64,000 nucleotides of DNA from Euonymus europaeus (taxonomy: Eukaryota > Streptophyta > Magnoliopsida > Celastrales > Celastraceae): assembly GCA_963580455.1 (NCBI GenBank), contig OY756960.1, positions 21,015,238 to 21,079,237 on the forward strand. Direction: 5' to 3'. The notes under the pieces are model-generated. The model ran no database searches. It was not told the DNA's origin and saw nothing but the letters and a program-made list of their open reading frames with translations. Shown here in pieces: positions 48,668-61,391 of this stretch (positions are counted from its first letter, which is position 1; each line of letters opens with the position of its first letter). A program made the position numbers and the translations under genes.

Positions 48668-51600
48668 TTATTTTAGTTGGAGAACAACGTGCTGTAAGTA
48701 GAAAATTTACCAAGGTTATAATTTCTTCAGTACTCACCAAATGCTAAATATTGAAAATTTAACGGCAGAAGCTCGCAATTGCGGACATTTTTTTAATCCA
48801 AATCACAAATTAATTAAGTTTGTACCTTAATTTGGGTCCTATTATATGTATAGGTGATGTGAACCGATTCATCACTGGACTGGATAATTGCTGGATATGA
48901 GAATTCCATTCCAAGATTCTTCTCCAATGTCAAAATATCATGCCATGAGTCACCATCATCCATGGACAAGGCAACTTTAAGTACGCCCCTACAGATGGTA
49001 TTGTAAGCAAGTAAGAGACGGCCATCCTTCAGCTTTACCCCGTCAATGCCTAGAATTCATGGGGGAAGTAAGAGCATAAAAAAAGAAAAAATTATATAGC
49101 ACTTGGCGAATAGTTTTTCCACAAGCTCATGAAACTAAGATCATTTCAGTTTCCCGCTTCTATTTTCTCAGTCTAAAAAATCTAATCCAGTAAGAATACA
49201 ATCAGTTCTATTGAATGTCAAATTGATTTACCTGAGTTTGGGTTGGGAAGTGAGGTAGGTTCTGCATAACCCCAGTTTTGCCCTCCATCATACGACTCTG
49301 ACAGACAAACTCTATCAATACCATTAAAGGATCGCAGTAAAACACGCAGCGTCCCCCTAGCAGTCAGGAAAGGAACTGGTTGTATAACACTGAGGGATGT
49401 GTTTTTAACATAAATTGGACCATACTTTTTCCACGACCTTCCTGAATCAGCCGTCATCTATTTGACAAGAACATAGAAAATGTCAATTGTTCGTTCAAAA
49501 CAACACTAGGTTACAAGTGCTCATGTTATAGCTATTGATGACAACCTCCATCCATGCCCCCCAAGAGTTCCAACTTTCTACAGATGATCCACAAAGCAAG
49601 TGCCCACTGTCCAGCAAGAGAGGCTACAAAAAAGAAAACAGCTTGCATGGAAAGGGCAATTCATCAGTAAGAAGTTTCAAATGTAATTCCACGCCACAAC
49701 AATTCAAGTTCTACCTTATTCTTAGAGGGACCTATTATACCAGGAGGAAGCTGCTCTCTTTGGGTCCAGGTAACACCTTTGTCATATGACCGCTTCATGC
49801 ACCCACTCCATCTGGATCAAATTAAGATGTCAGTACTCATAGACAGGTGAGATACAAGGATATTTGGTAGTTGACCGAAGCTCGGAATTCTTCCCAGACA
49901 AATTTACCAGTGATCAAGCCCAAAGAGCCATATTTACACAAAAATGTGAACTATTCATCTAGAACTCTTCAGCATTTAGGGACTTGATTGAAGTTACTAT
50001 ATTCTTCTCATCCACTAAAAATGTGGTAGCTACTGCATAACTTCAAAGGTCTTAACAACACTCACGAATAAATGGAAGTCAGAAGTCTATCATAAAGAAA
50101 AGATGCCAAGAAGGTGCAATGTTACATAATCATCAAGAGTTTATCCACTAGAAAGTTGCCAATATCAAAAGCATATAAAGACACCAAAGAATTGCACCTC
50201 TTCAATCACTTGGAAGAAACAGAAGGCTACAGAGGCTTGCCAGTAATGTCAAAACTTGTTTTCAAAGACTAATGTACAGGTTAACGTGCAATCAGTTTGT
50301 CATGAATATAAACAGCATGACACAAAAGAAGGGAGTTTAAGACATCAGACATGATTGCCACCAGACCAATAAGATCTATCCAAAAATAGAATTGTATAAA
50401 TAGCATCCAAGACAGACTTAAACCAGAAAAGAAAACAGGAGAAAGAAAGAATCACTACTCAACAAGTCATCAAAGCACAAGCAATCATCCCAAGACCCAT
50501 ATTCATGTTGCCAGCGCTTCCAGCATATTATGCGATGCTGAGTATATCAGACATAAAAGATCTTCCACAGTTCCACTTTCCTTTTTGTTTTCTACTTTTT
50601 CCCAATTGAATTAGAGATGAATATGTTCAGATCATATTGCAGATACGAAATAGGAATCAGCATGACTAGTCCACTGGTGAAATAGATGATGTCATAAAAA
50701 AATTGACATCAATTCATGCCCACTGCAAACTGGTTTCTGTAAAAATCATTACAGCGGTTTCAGATAAAGTTCAGGCAAATAATTGAAAAATGAAAAAAAA
50801 AAGAAAAAAAAAAGAAAGGAAAAAAGCACATTAACCATTAAAACAAAACATAAGAATTTGGAAATAGTGACTCTAGAGAAGGAATCTGAGAAATTACTTT
50901 TGAACCTCTTGCCCAATTTTATAAAACAGCAACAGCTCATTGGATGGGAGCTTAAATAAAACAGGGTTCCACAATGGAACATCAGGTTGTTCATCAGCAA
51001 TGAAAGGTGGTAGCCAACATCCATCCTGCAAAAAAACCACTTATATTAGACAAAAATAATCATTAGATTCAAAGAGAGACTATCAAGAATATACTAAATG
51101 AATCCATTTATCAGTTGTAGGGACATGAAATAGTAATTATTACTAACAAGTGGAACATTGTTCCTCAAAATGCAGCGCAGGTTCTTGATAAATTGAATCA
51201 GATACCAGGACGATTAATTACTTTGTATGTCTGCAACCAAATTTTTACGTCACTTGCACCTTCAGCACTACCACCAAAATATGCAATTAAGTAATGATTC
51301 TTATCAACCTGCAAAGATTAGGTATCAGCTACTTGTGATGATTGAAGGAAACAGCAGAAAAACTTCAGAGTTAAACTGAATGACATCACCTCAACAATAG
51401 TGGATGCATGACAGCTTTTGAAGGGAGCAGAATTTGCAGGAAAAGTGAACTCTTCAATTACTGGATGTTGAATATAAGAATCCTTGCTCATGTTTGATTT
51501 ATCAGATATCGATCCTGCGATGCCTGCGTATTTTTTTCCTAGTGCTTCTCTGCATAGCAAATTAAGCATATTTTCAGGTGTTATTGGCTGATCATATGAT

Positions 51601-52355
51601 AGTACAGCGGAACAACCAAAAGCCGATATAATAATAATAATAACAGAAATCTACGGCTAAAAAAGCAAATATTTCTGGTATGAGGTTGCACTATATTCAT
51701 TTTGTTGCAATTTAAGAAGTGGAAGTGGTCCAGTCCACTCCACAGTGTGTCACTGGCTCACTGCCATAACTCCCCTGAAAAACTACAAACAAAATCCGAG
51801 AGAACCCATGGTCTCTCATTAAGAAAACTTCAAAATAGAATTCAGCTCTATATTAATTTGGAAACATACATACAATCAAACTATGTAGTACGTATCAAAT
51901 GAAGAACTTGTATATCTTAATTCTTATCCGTTTTCCTCTTAGAGAACCAAATTTGAGAAGAAATAGGGTGTGTGGGTACGATCACCACGAGCTCGAAAAC
52001 AATAAACGCAGTCCTACTCTTAATTGTTTTATGTCACAAGAAAAGAAACAAATATCGGCTTTTATCAGCCACGCTGTTGGATTCGAGGGAGGTGGGATCA
52101 CAAAGTGAACAAAAGAAATATCTGGCTCGAGCAATCAAAGAAATCCTAGGGAAGGAAAATAATAGACCACCTGGAAAGAAGTAGCCGAAACTGGCGAGCG
52201 TGTGATGAGATTTTGGGAATCAAGGAAACATGGGTGGGTCTGGAGCTACTTCTAATTACAAAAAATGGGTTGTACAACTCAAATAAGCTGGAGACCAGAA
52301 ACAACATTAACAGCATAATCAACACAATGCTCCCCACAGATTTCAACATTTTCAT
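48668..52355 (-). CDS. Membrane-anchored sialidase-like protein with four Asp boxes (BNR repeats)
   Basis: Nine exons on the minus strand: 52355-52171, 51549-51390, 51308-51222, 51025-50898, 49811-49715, 49623-49546, 49457-49232, 49049-48826 and 48691-48668 (TAA). All phases close, giving 402 aa. [20 protein letters not shown] at the N-terminus is a signal anchor, so a type II (Golgi or secretory) protein is likely. The rest fits a six-bladed sialidase-type propeller: [16 protein letters not shown] (about 125), and Asp boxes SYDKGVTW (195-202), TADSGRSW (247-254), SYDGGQNW (300-307) and SMDDGDSW (349-356). Plants are generally held to lack sialic acid, so the true substrate is unknown; a related sugar acid such as Kdo is a guess. 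The last exon encodes only HVVLQLK. A 5'-UTR intron (donor AAG|GTACTG near 52526) is likely. Gene family members in plants are annotated as sialidase/BNR proteins. Confidence 0.85.
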
Positions 52356-53854
52356 AAAACTTTGGGTTCTTAAACTGGATTCTCCCAAAGCAACATATAA
52401 ATTTCACAATACACTTTCCTATGCATATTAATAGAAACAGAGAGAGACAATTGAGTTCGAACAGAACACTCTAAATCAATTAACAATACCCAGCAAAAAG
52501 ATTTGAGAGAAGCAGTACCTTACTCAGTCTCTATGCAAGTTGCTGGTAGACGACAGCTAAAGATACCTAATGCATTAAATTATAAACAAAAAAAAAAGAA
52601 TAATTGACGAGACAAAAGCATGATGCTTGAATTGAACTAATATAATACTCCGCAAATCCGGATTAGAAGATCAAACTAAAGCAACATTTGAACCGCCAAA
52701 AGGCTTCTGCTTTGCGTATGGATCGAATTACCTGCCCTTGTAATCAGATTGGTCTCTTCCTTTTGATTGCCCCCCAATTTGGGACATTTGCCCTTGCTTT
52801 CTTCTTTTTGTAAGTGTTTTTAGGACAAAATTGTAATTGCACACGACGCCCCTGTGTCGTGTGTGTGGTTTTTGTAGATCAGCGGTAGAACAAAATGCCA
52901 AAAACCCTTGAGACAGCGGATGGATGACATCGGCCATGACCCTTGTAGTCGCTGCTATCTCTGCTTCCACGACCATCTCTCGTACAGTGCTCTGTCTGTC
53001 TCACTCATAAACACACAGACTCGATTGTATTATACATGATTGATTGACTGAGCTCTGCCTTTTCAGTTGAAAAGGTCGAATTAGGAACAGGCAGCATTCC
53101 TTCATTTTCGTTCTCTTCTCTTCCCTTTGGCCTCTCGTGGTTCCATGTTTTCTGAATGTGCACGTAGGGGGTTTGAGGAGAGCTCTGACGAGATCCAAGT
53201 CAGAGATTTTAGAGCGCACTTCTTATCCTCCAACTCCTATTGGTATTATTCACTCTGGCTTCTCTACCAGGTAGTTTTAGATTACATATTTGGGTTATAA
53301 ATAACTCAAATTGTTTTTTAAAGATTGTTCCTTGGAGTTTCTTTGGAATAGAAATTAATTGTAGGGGATTGAAAATTAGTAGCAGTGAGTTATGGATAAT
53401 GTCATAAGAGATCTAACAACGAAATGGAATATGGTGGGAAATCTTTTCTTCTTTGTGCGATTTTTAATTATTGGCCTTTTTTTTTATTTCAGTGGACAAG
53501 GCCTTGAGAATGATGAAGTTCTTCCCAAGCTTGTTGACTTGATCAAAAAAGAACTTTGAAACTTGAATGTGTATTAGTGCTTTGGCTTCATTTTTTGTTA
53601 AAAATTGTTGATATCTGATTCTCATATGTTAGATTCAATGTGTATTCAAGATGACCCTGGGATTTGTTTCTTCTGCAGGAAAAAATGACAGTGTGAATCT
53701 CCTGAGCATGATCAAGCAGTTGCTTTTCTGGGATATTCGATCGGTCTCTCAAAGAAACCGACCGCATGATTCCATTGTAACAGGAATCGACAAAATACGG
53801 CAAATTAATAAATTCTTCAGATTTTGATTATGTAAAGTTTGTATTCAACTGATT
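52356..53854. other. Spacer with a possible small gene remnant
   Basis: On the plus strand an exon-like frame (about 53161-53272; GGLRRALTRSKSEILERTSY...HSGFST) ends at a donor (CCAG|GTAG). An acceptor at about 53490 leads to GQGLENDEVLPKLVDLIKKEL and a stop at about 53559. No ATG is found in frame and I do not recognise the peptide. It may be a decayed small gene or chance. Confidence 0.25.
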
Positions 53855-54236
53855 TGTAATAACCAGTAGAGAGAGAAATAGTTAGAGAGAGATGGAGAGG
53901 GTTGTAAGAACATTCATTCATGCATTATATTTCACTATACTTTCACAAACACAAGCTTGATACTTATAATTACATTTGAATAACACCAACGGTCAAGTGT
54001 TCCATCTACTGTATAAGATATACAGTGATGGGACACATTCCCGTTGAGAACCAGTTTGAAAGTATTCAAACTGGTCGAATGCAGTTAGGAGAAGAAGAAG
54101 AATCAATCTTGACTGGACTGGACTTGAAGCCCAATAAAGAACTTGACCCATGACTTAATAATAAGCCTAAATGAATAAGCCCAAAAACCGGTAGCCCAAA
54201 ACAGCTTCTCAGCTTCTTGCTTCTTGTATCTTAACA
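53855..54236 (-). mobile_element. Solo LTR of a Copia-like retrotransposon, 382 bp
   Basis: Bounded by TG...CA: TGTAATAACC at 53855 and ATCTTAACA at 54236 on the plus strand. GATT directly repeats at 53851-53854 and 54237-54240 as target duplication (a fifth base differs or is absent). Read on the minus strand it starts TGTTAAGATACAAG and ends in a CT-rich run followed by GGTTATTACA, the usual look of a Copia LTR. There is no internal region or second LTR. Confidence 0.75.
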
Positions 54237-54876
54237 GATTACCAAGATGAGGAGGCTCTGACCGTGAAAGGGAGCGGGCTCCTCTTTCTCGCCAAGACTT
54301 AATTCATCACCTTAATTTGGAAGGGTTGGATAGCTCGTATGAAATCGACTCCAACGGCAACGCAATGGTGGCCGATGTTACCATTTCATCGAACATCCCC
54401 ATTATGGCAATAAAAATCATTAGTTATGTGTCAGCTGATCGACATGCGTGTCACAGAATGTTTCCCAGGTTTTGTTCATGCTTTGTATGTCGCAGAATGT
54501 TTCCCTGGTTCTTATAAATGTTATTCCCTTTTTTCTCAAGAATAAATAAATTAATCATATTTAAAAATTTAAATAAATTCAGATATAAATATGTGAATAT
54601 TTCATAAACTTTATATTATCCAGTTCGGAATCAATTTTTTCCACATTTAACTTAAAAGTAAGGGCACTTGAACAGTAGATATTTGGTTGACAGTGGACAG
54701 ATTTTAATTTTCGTCAGTACATGTTGATTTTCTAGTACCGTTGATTTTTCGTCAATTTTTTTAAATCCACCCTTAAAAGACTCCCTCTAATATAATATTA
54801 ATTTTTGTAAAAAATAAAAATTTAGAAGTTTTCTTATTCCTTGAGATTATTAATCTGCGGACACAATTAGATTCTG
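54237..54876. other. Spacer before DGK
   Basis: AT-rich. A TATA-like TATAATATTAA lies at about 54790, a possible DGK promoter element. No gene recognised. Confidence 0.35.
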
Positions 54877-55005
54877 ATGGAGGCGAGGGAGAACGTCCCA
54901 TTCTTCGTCATCTTAACTTTTTTGGACTCGGAAGAAAAGAGTGAGAGACTGTACATTAATACCAAAACCGCCTCTACCATTCGCCGTAGAGAGAGTTTAA
55001 GGTAG
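54877..55005 (+). promoter_or_regulatory. Upstream ORF (42 codons) before DGK
   Basis: ATG at 54877 opens MEARENVPFFVILTFLDSEE... closed by TAG at 55003-55005, 23 nt before the DGK ATG and in a different frame. It is in the leader only if transcription starts before 54877, as the TATA-like box near 54790 would imply. Confidence 0.35.
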
Positions 55006-55028
55006 GTGGGAAGGAAGGAAGGAAGAAA

Positions 55029-58000
55029 ATGGACTCGCCCTCGACGACGCGGAAGGCGCCGCGATCTTCGATGCTTGAGTCGTTCCGAGCGTGCGGCCTT
55101 ACGGGGATACGAATCGATAAGGAGGAACTCAGGCGGAAGATGACCATGCCGCTCTATCTTCGCTCCGCCATTCGCGATGCTATTCGTCTCAAGGATGCAG
55201 TCGCCGCCGCCGAGAGTCACTATAAGGGCGCCGATGGATTGATCCAGGACTACAGTGCTCCCGAGAGTCCTATGGTTGTTTTCATTAATCCCAGTAGCGG
55301 TGGCCGCCACGGACCAGTACTCAAGGAGCGTCTGCAGCAATTAATGGGTGAAGAACAGGTATTTGTTTGCACTTTCATTTTCATACAGTACATTTGTCCT
55401 GTGAAGTTTTTAACTGAATTTTGAATTCTCACAATTTTTGCTTGAGCGGTAAAAAGCTTGTAATTTACTAATTTTGTCCTTTTGGGGCAATATTTCATAA
55501 ATGGCTTCTTTGCTTGACAGTCGTGCCAGTAAAGGGAGGAAAACACTGAAAATTGGGATTTCGGTGGTGCATGGCGGTGGCACAACATTTCCGTTTTGTT
55601 GTGTTCCCTTGTTTCCAATGAGGATTATTCCTCTAAGATTCTTAATTTTGTTTTGTTTTTTTATGAGTACAAGACTACCAAGAAGTTTTACAAACTTATT
55701 ACATGCTGGTGATATATAGGGAGAGCCTTTGATATCTCTCCTTTTGTCATGTAAAGGTGCTTACATTATCAATGCACTGCCTTGCTAATAGTCAACAGTT
55801 TTGGGGTTACTCCAAGCTGGGAATTCTATCTATATGCCTTAGGGTTCTTTGACCTAATTTTGCTTATATATACTCAGACTTGAGATCATTCTACATCTAG
55901 TCAACTGTACCTTGGATGGTTTTATGTTTTTTTTTTTTGGACTTCACAAATAATTTTCTTAACACAGGTTTTTGACCTACAAGATGTGAAGCCTCATGAA
56001 TTCGTACAGTATGGACTGCCCTGCCTAGATAAGTTGGCCAGTCTTGGCGACCATTGTGCCAAAGAAACTCGTGAAAAGCTCCGGGTTGTGGTACGTGAAA
56101 TGTTAGCACAAAACATGTTGTATCTGATTTTGAAGTATAAATATGATACCTTTCTTGCACCTAATTTGAGAATGATCAATGTGAGGATGTGGCAAGTAGT
56201 TCGTTGACCTACTCGCTTACATAATTACTAATGGTTTCATTCATGAACATAATGAGAGTACGACGCTTGAGCAGGTTGCAGGCGGTGATGGTACAGTTGG
56301 TTGGGTACTTGGATGCCTAGGAGCACTCAACAAGCAGGGTCGACAGCCTGTCCCTCCAGTAGCAATTATTCCACTTGGTACAGGCAATGACCTGTCTCGG
56401 AGTTTTGGCTGGGTAAGATAACTTTATAGCAAATATTGAGTGTTTCTTTCTGTCATACTTTACCCTGATTTGTTGTTTTGAATGCTCTATTTAGGGCGGT
56501 GCATTGCCTTTTGCCTGGAAATCAGCTGTCAAAAGGACTCTTCACAGGGCTATAACAGGTCCAGTTGCTCGTCAAGATAGGTAAGCATCCTCTTCATCGG
56601 TAATGGTTGAAGCCATGTTCTAAAGTTTGAGAGTGGCAGTGTAATTTTTTCATTATCATTGCATCTATGCTATGGATAGTCATTGCAAAATTTCATAGTT
56701 TTGAGGATGTGGGAAGCTAGTGCCTTGAGGCCCAAACCTCTATGTTAATGTCCTGCCATGGCTGTGAGTGGCCATGTCCTCGTGGATTCTGCTTCCTCAG
56801 GGTTGTTGTCACAGTCGCATGGGGCAAACTGTTGAGGGCATTAACACTTCAAGGCTCGCCTGTTTCTTAGAAAATTAATGTTTTAAACTTGACTGGAATT
56901 CGTTTGGCTTAAGGGTTATTTGTTATTGGACCCCCGCTTGTTAAGACATAGTTTGATTTTCTTATTCAATTGGGAATTATTTTGGCGGTTGTTTGTCATG
57001 CAGCTGGCATGTTCAGATCTTAATGCAATCTGGAGAAGTTGTTGACCTACCGCATTCTTTGAAAGCTACGGAAGAGTGTTCACTTGATCAGGTTATTTTT
57101 TATCTTTCTAATTCACATTTTATTTTCTCTCTGATGCTCTTGTAGGCTAGTTTCTTAGGTTTTTCAATGTACTAAATTATCCCTCAAATATGATCAAGTA
57201 TTTATTTTTTGAATGAAGAGGGGCCCACACTGAAAAAAAGCTTAACCCTCAGATTTCCACCACAACTTTGCCTCTGCACAGACTGGCCTAGGTGTGGGCA
57301 TAATTGTAATTGATGTAAAGGTGCATTTCTTTGTGCAAATTTCATTTATAGTTCCCCTGTAATTGGTGCTGGATTGCATATTTTTCAATCATCTTTTGGC
57401 TGTGATGCACGGTGTTCTGATTGATTTATCTTATGTTTTTCATATTTTTCAATCATTCCTTATTGTTGTCTATCTTTTTGCTGCATCATGATGGAGTTAT
57501 CTTATGTTTTTGATGCATGGTGTTCTGATTGATGGTCATATATATATATATATAATTGGAAGGAACTTTTTCATGAATGCAGGGTCTAGAAATTAAGGGG
57601 GCATTGCCTGATAAAACAAATTGCTACGATGGAGTATTTTACAACTACTTTAGCATAGGTATGCTCATTTGACTTCTAGTTATCATTTAATTTTGTGTTG
57701 TTATGACATTTCTCGAGAATGCTTGCATCCATTGTCAGGTGTTTTTGCAAAAACAAATTTGCACCCAGGCAGATTTAGACAACCTATCATTTCTTATCTC
57801 AAGTATATAGCGTATGTGGCCTAATTTTGTTCTACTTATTAATTCATAACAATCGGTACAGCCTTAAGAAGGATTTATGACCGCAACATGTGAGCTTTAA
57901 GTAGCCAGAAGTTTGTCAGTTGTATATGTTCTTTCAATTTTGTCCTGACATATATAAGCCGTTAAACTCTCACTTATACTGTCCTTTCAAGTTCTTTTTA

Positions 58001-61000
58001 ATTATGATTCTAAGTTTAATTATGATTCTTTTTGCTCATACAGGGATGGACGCTAAAGTTGCATATGACTTCCACCATTTACGTAATGAAAAACCGTACC
58101 TCGCACAAGGCCCAATATCAAATAAGGTCTAATTGAATTTTTTTGATTCTATAAGTTTATATATTTTAAATTTCCAGTGCATGACATGAACCATTGACTT
58201 AGAGTTTGATGTTAAAGTTCATTTCACTAATCATCTTCTTTGTTATATGGATGACTTATATGCTTAGTAAGTTTACCAGGCATAAAAGAAGATAAACAAC
58301 ATTCATGCATAAGGCTCTCGCAGTGGGTGGTGTCGACCTTACCCCACATAATATGTGGAGATGCTACTTTGAGGAATTGAACCTGTGTAGGTCGCACCAC
58401 TACAACTCTACCATTGGGCCACATGTTTGTCTGTAATGTAAACAATTCTCGTGTTCAAGGCTCTTGTAGCTGGTGGGGTTGGGGGGACATACAAGATGTA
58501 CATGACCTTACTTCTAAATAATATGTGGAGAGATTGAACATATGACCTCTAATTGTACTACTGCAACTCTACCAATAGGCTACATGTTCGCTTTTAGAGT
58601 TTACTAGGCATATTGAAATCTTTTATAGGCTTTAGCAGATTATCAAAATCCAAAAATAGAGATCAAAAGTTTCTGGAATATGATCTACAATGATTTCTAC
58701 ATAAATCAAAGCAAGGGAATTCAGTTGGCTCAACAGCTTCTATAAAACTAGATCACCTCCCATAACACTAGTCCAGAGTCTGTTCTCCATGAAACCTGAT
58801 AGTCATATTGATCATTTTTGGTACTTGCATTTTTCTTGTCTGCAAAACAGAATATGCGAAAGAAGAGCACTAGTTTAAAATCTAATAGAGATGAACAGTT
58901 AATTTTTCAAAGATTTGTAACTATTATTTCATAAGTCATTCCCTGCAGAAACTTCAGTTTGTTCTAATTGAGACTTGTGACAAAAATGCTGGAAACTGGT
59001 AACACAAATTTAAGGAATAATGAAGGTCTTATTATTATCATTATTTTGGAATTGGAAACATTGTTTCATCAAGTACATGTTAAAAAATGTTGAAACAAAA
59101 TTTTACTACATTGTTCATTGGGAAGTGGGAACTATTTGTTTTCTAGTAGCAAACAAATTTCTGATAATGGCTCACAATTATGTTTAGCACTGCCTTTTCT
59201 TGGATTGCTAGAATCTTCATGAGATGTATCTTGTTGAGTTTAAGTTAGCAGATTGTACAAACTCAAACTTTAAATTTTATTTCTGGTCAATATGGTAAAA
59301 CTTGTTATAGTATGTATGATCTGCATGGAATCAATATGTTATTATTATTCTTAGTCAATATAGGTGTTGTGTGCTTGGGTGATGTGCTGGTTAATTTTAC
59401 TTTCCCAATCAGACAATCAATGTTTTTGGTGTAAATAATGACAGAAACTTGCAATTACTATATTTCTTACTGCAGATAATCTACTCTGGTTACAGTTGCA
59501 CTCAGGGGTGGTTCCTCACACCTTGCATAAGTGATCCGAGCTTGAGGTTAAACACCTTACAATCAAAGCAATTTAATATCTTTGTGATGGTCCCATTAAT
59601 AAAAGAAAATCCCTAGACTTGTTGGTTCCTCAGGAGTTTCTTTTCATTACTTGCTTCTCTTCCATGATCTCTCGGTAACTTTGAAGATTTCAAGTCCAGT
59701 GAAAGAAATTTTCTAGCCACATTTTTGTTATATCAAATCCCATAGATTTTTGCTCATTCTATTGGCAATAATGAGGCTGCTCATCTGTCTGAACTTGCCA
59801 GGGACATGCAATTTTTATTGGATGTTATGCACATAATATGAGGATGTGCCTTTCAGGTAGTGGCTCATTGTATGGGAGTTTGGTCAGGCCTTTAGTATGA
59901 ACTTGAAGCTTTGTTTTTTATTTGTAAATTTGACTTGCTTTAGTTTTCAAGATCTTTGATGATGTGTAAAACTGTAAATTAAATGGGGGATCATAGATAA
60001 GGCTATCTTTACTACATGTTCTTAATTTTCCTTTTCCATTTGGCTATTTTTCTTTTCAACGTGGTTTATGCCTGGATTAATTTTATTATTTGTTCCTCTG
60101 GATGAAGTTCTAGTCATGATTTTCTCTGCACTAACATGTATCTAACCATTTTTATTTTTGTAGGGGACTTGAGAATATCCTGAGGATGCATGTCAAGAAG
60201 GTTAATTGCTTGGAATGGGAGCAGGTCCCAGTCCCTAAAGGGTAGGTTTTTACGTATGATCTTATCCTTGTTTTTATCTTTTATTTTTGGTGATATATAA
60301 ACCATGCAGATCCAAACTTTACCTTTAATTTTGTTTAATTCTTTTGACTAACGAGCTAAGTTGCTGAATTCATGTAATGTCAGTGTCACGGTGGCCATTC
60401 TTCTTCGTGCTCTGCTGTCCTCATACCGTCTAGCCTTGTATTCAGTGTTTTTTTGTTTATATGCACTAACATTTGTCATCTTTCTTTAGTGTGAGGGCGA
60501 TTGTTGCTTTGAATCTCCACAGCTATGGAAGTGGGAGCAACCCATGGGGGAGTCCGAAGCCACGATATTTGGAAAAGGTACTTCATATCCAACGTTGGAC
60601 CAATGTCTTTCTGCATGCAGAAGATTGAACTTATCTTCTTTTTTTGCTTAAACTAATATTGTTAGACATCCCAAGCAAAGTATGGTTACTATTTGTGAAG
60701 TATATTTTTCAGAGAGGCTTTGTTGAGGCCCTTGCTGACGATGGTCTTATAGAAATATTTGGCCTAAAGCAAGGTTGGCATGCATCATTTGTTATGGCTG
60801 AGCTTATCTCTGCCAAGCACATTGCTCAGGTACTCTGATGTTATGATTTTTGGTTATTGTCATAACAGAATTATCAAAACGCAACCGTTGTGTATTTATT
60901 TGCATTTCTGTTACCTTTCAGGTTGCCGCCATTCGATTGGAACTTAGGGGTGGGGAGTGGAAAGATGCCTATTTACAGATGGATGGAGAACCATGGAAGC

Positions 61001-61080
61001 AACCCTTGAACAAGGATGACTCAACAATTGTGGAAATTAATAGAGTACCTGTTCACTCACTTGTGATAAATGGAGAATAA
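55029..61080 (+). CDS. DGK4: Diacylglycerol kinase, plant cluster II (DGK3/4/7 type, closest to DGK4)
   Basis: Twelve exons: 55029-55358, 55968-56090, 56275-56412, 56495-56580, 57004-57091, 57583-57658, 58044-58126, 59476-59546, 60164-60241, 60490-60577, 60713-60829 and 60922-61080 (TAA). All junctions are GT-AG and in phase; 478 aa. It phosphorylates diacylglycerol to phosphatidic acid with ATP. The catalytic domain begins [15 protein letters not shown] (about 79) and has the glycine-rich ATP site GGDGTVGW (154-161) and [16 protein letters not shown] (184-199). The accessory domain follows ([48 protein letters not shown]). C1 zinc-finger domains are absent, as in cluster [10 protein letters not shown]...DQGLEIKG and the C-terminal [15 protein letters not shown] favour DGK4; this ranking is from memory. 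The long seventh intron holds two SINEs. Confidence 0.93.
58250..58440 (-). mobile_element. tRNA-derived SINE in DGK intron 7 (copy 1)
   Basis: Reverse-complemented it reads CATGTGGCCCAATGGTAGAG (A box), GGTTCAATTCC (B box), then GCATCTCCACATATTATGTG and GGGTAAGGTCGACACC-ACCCACTGCGAGAGCC. Both Pol III boxes are nearly perfect. Confidence 0.75.
58450..58605 (-). mobile_element. tRNA-derived SINE in DGK intron 7 (copy 2, more decayed)
   Basis: Reverse-complemented it reads CATGTAGCCTATTGGTAGAG, CATATGTTCAATCTC, TCCACATATTATTTAGAAGT and AAGGTCATGTACATC. Same orientation as copy 1 and 10-20 bp away, so a tandem pair of different ages. Confidence 0.6.
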
Positions 61081-61391
61081 CTGTTCTTCTTCCCTTGAGC
61101 TCGGGCCCAGAACCCTGGGTTGTTGATTTTTAAGGGCCGATGTCCAAGTGTAATGCGTGTTTATCCATCCTGGGCTTGTGAAGTATATATTTATACAGTC
61201 AAGTTATTTAGGTGATGCATATTTGCTGTGTCAAATTCTTTAACAGTAATTATGTTTCATTAGTCTGGAGTTTGTGCAATACGTCGGAAATGTGAATAAA
61301 AATTATATAATTTTACTTTTAATGAATAGTATTTATAAAATTAATTTTCAATGTATGCTATTTAATATTAATAGAAAGCTTTATAAACAAA
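61081..61391 (+). terminator. DGK 3' UTR with poly(A) signal
   Basis: AATAAA at 61295-61300, 215 nt after the DGK stop, followed by T-rich sequence. A cleavage site soon after is likely. Confidence 0.5.

Noticed and set aside
58320..58440. Candidate tRNA gene from strong A and B boxes
   Set aside because: No cloverleaf with a paired acceptor stem; the sequence continues into a SINE body, so it is a SINE head.
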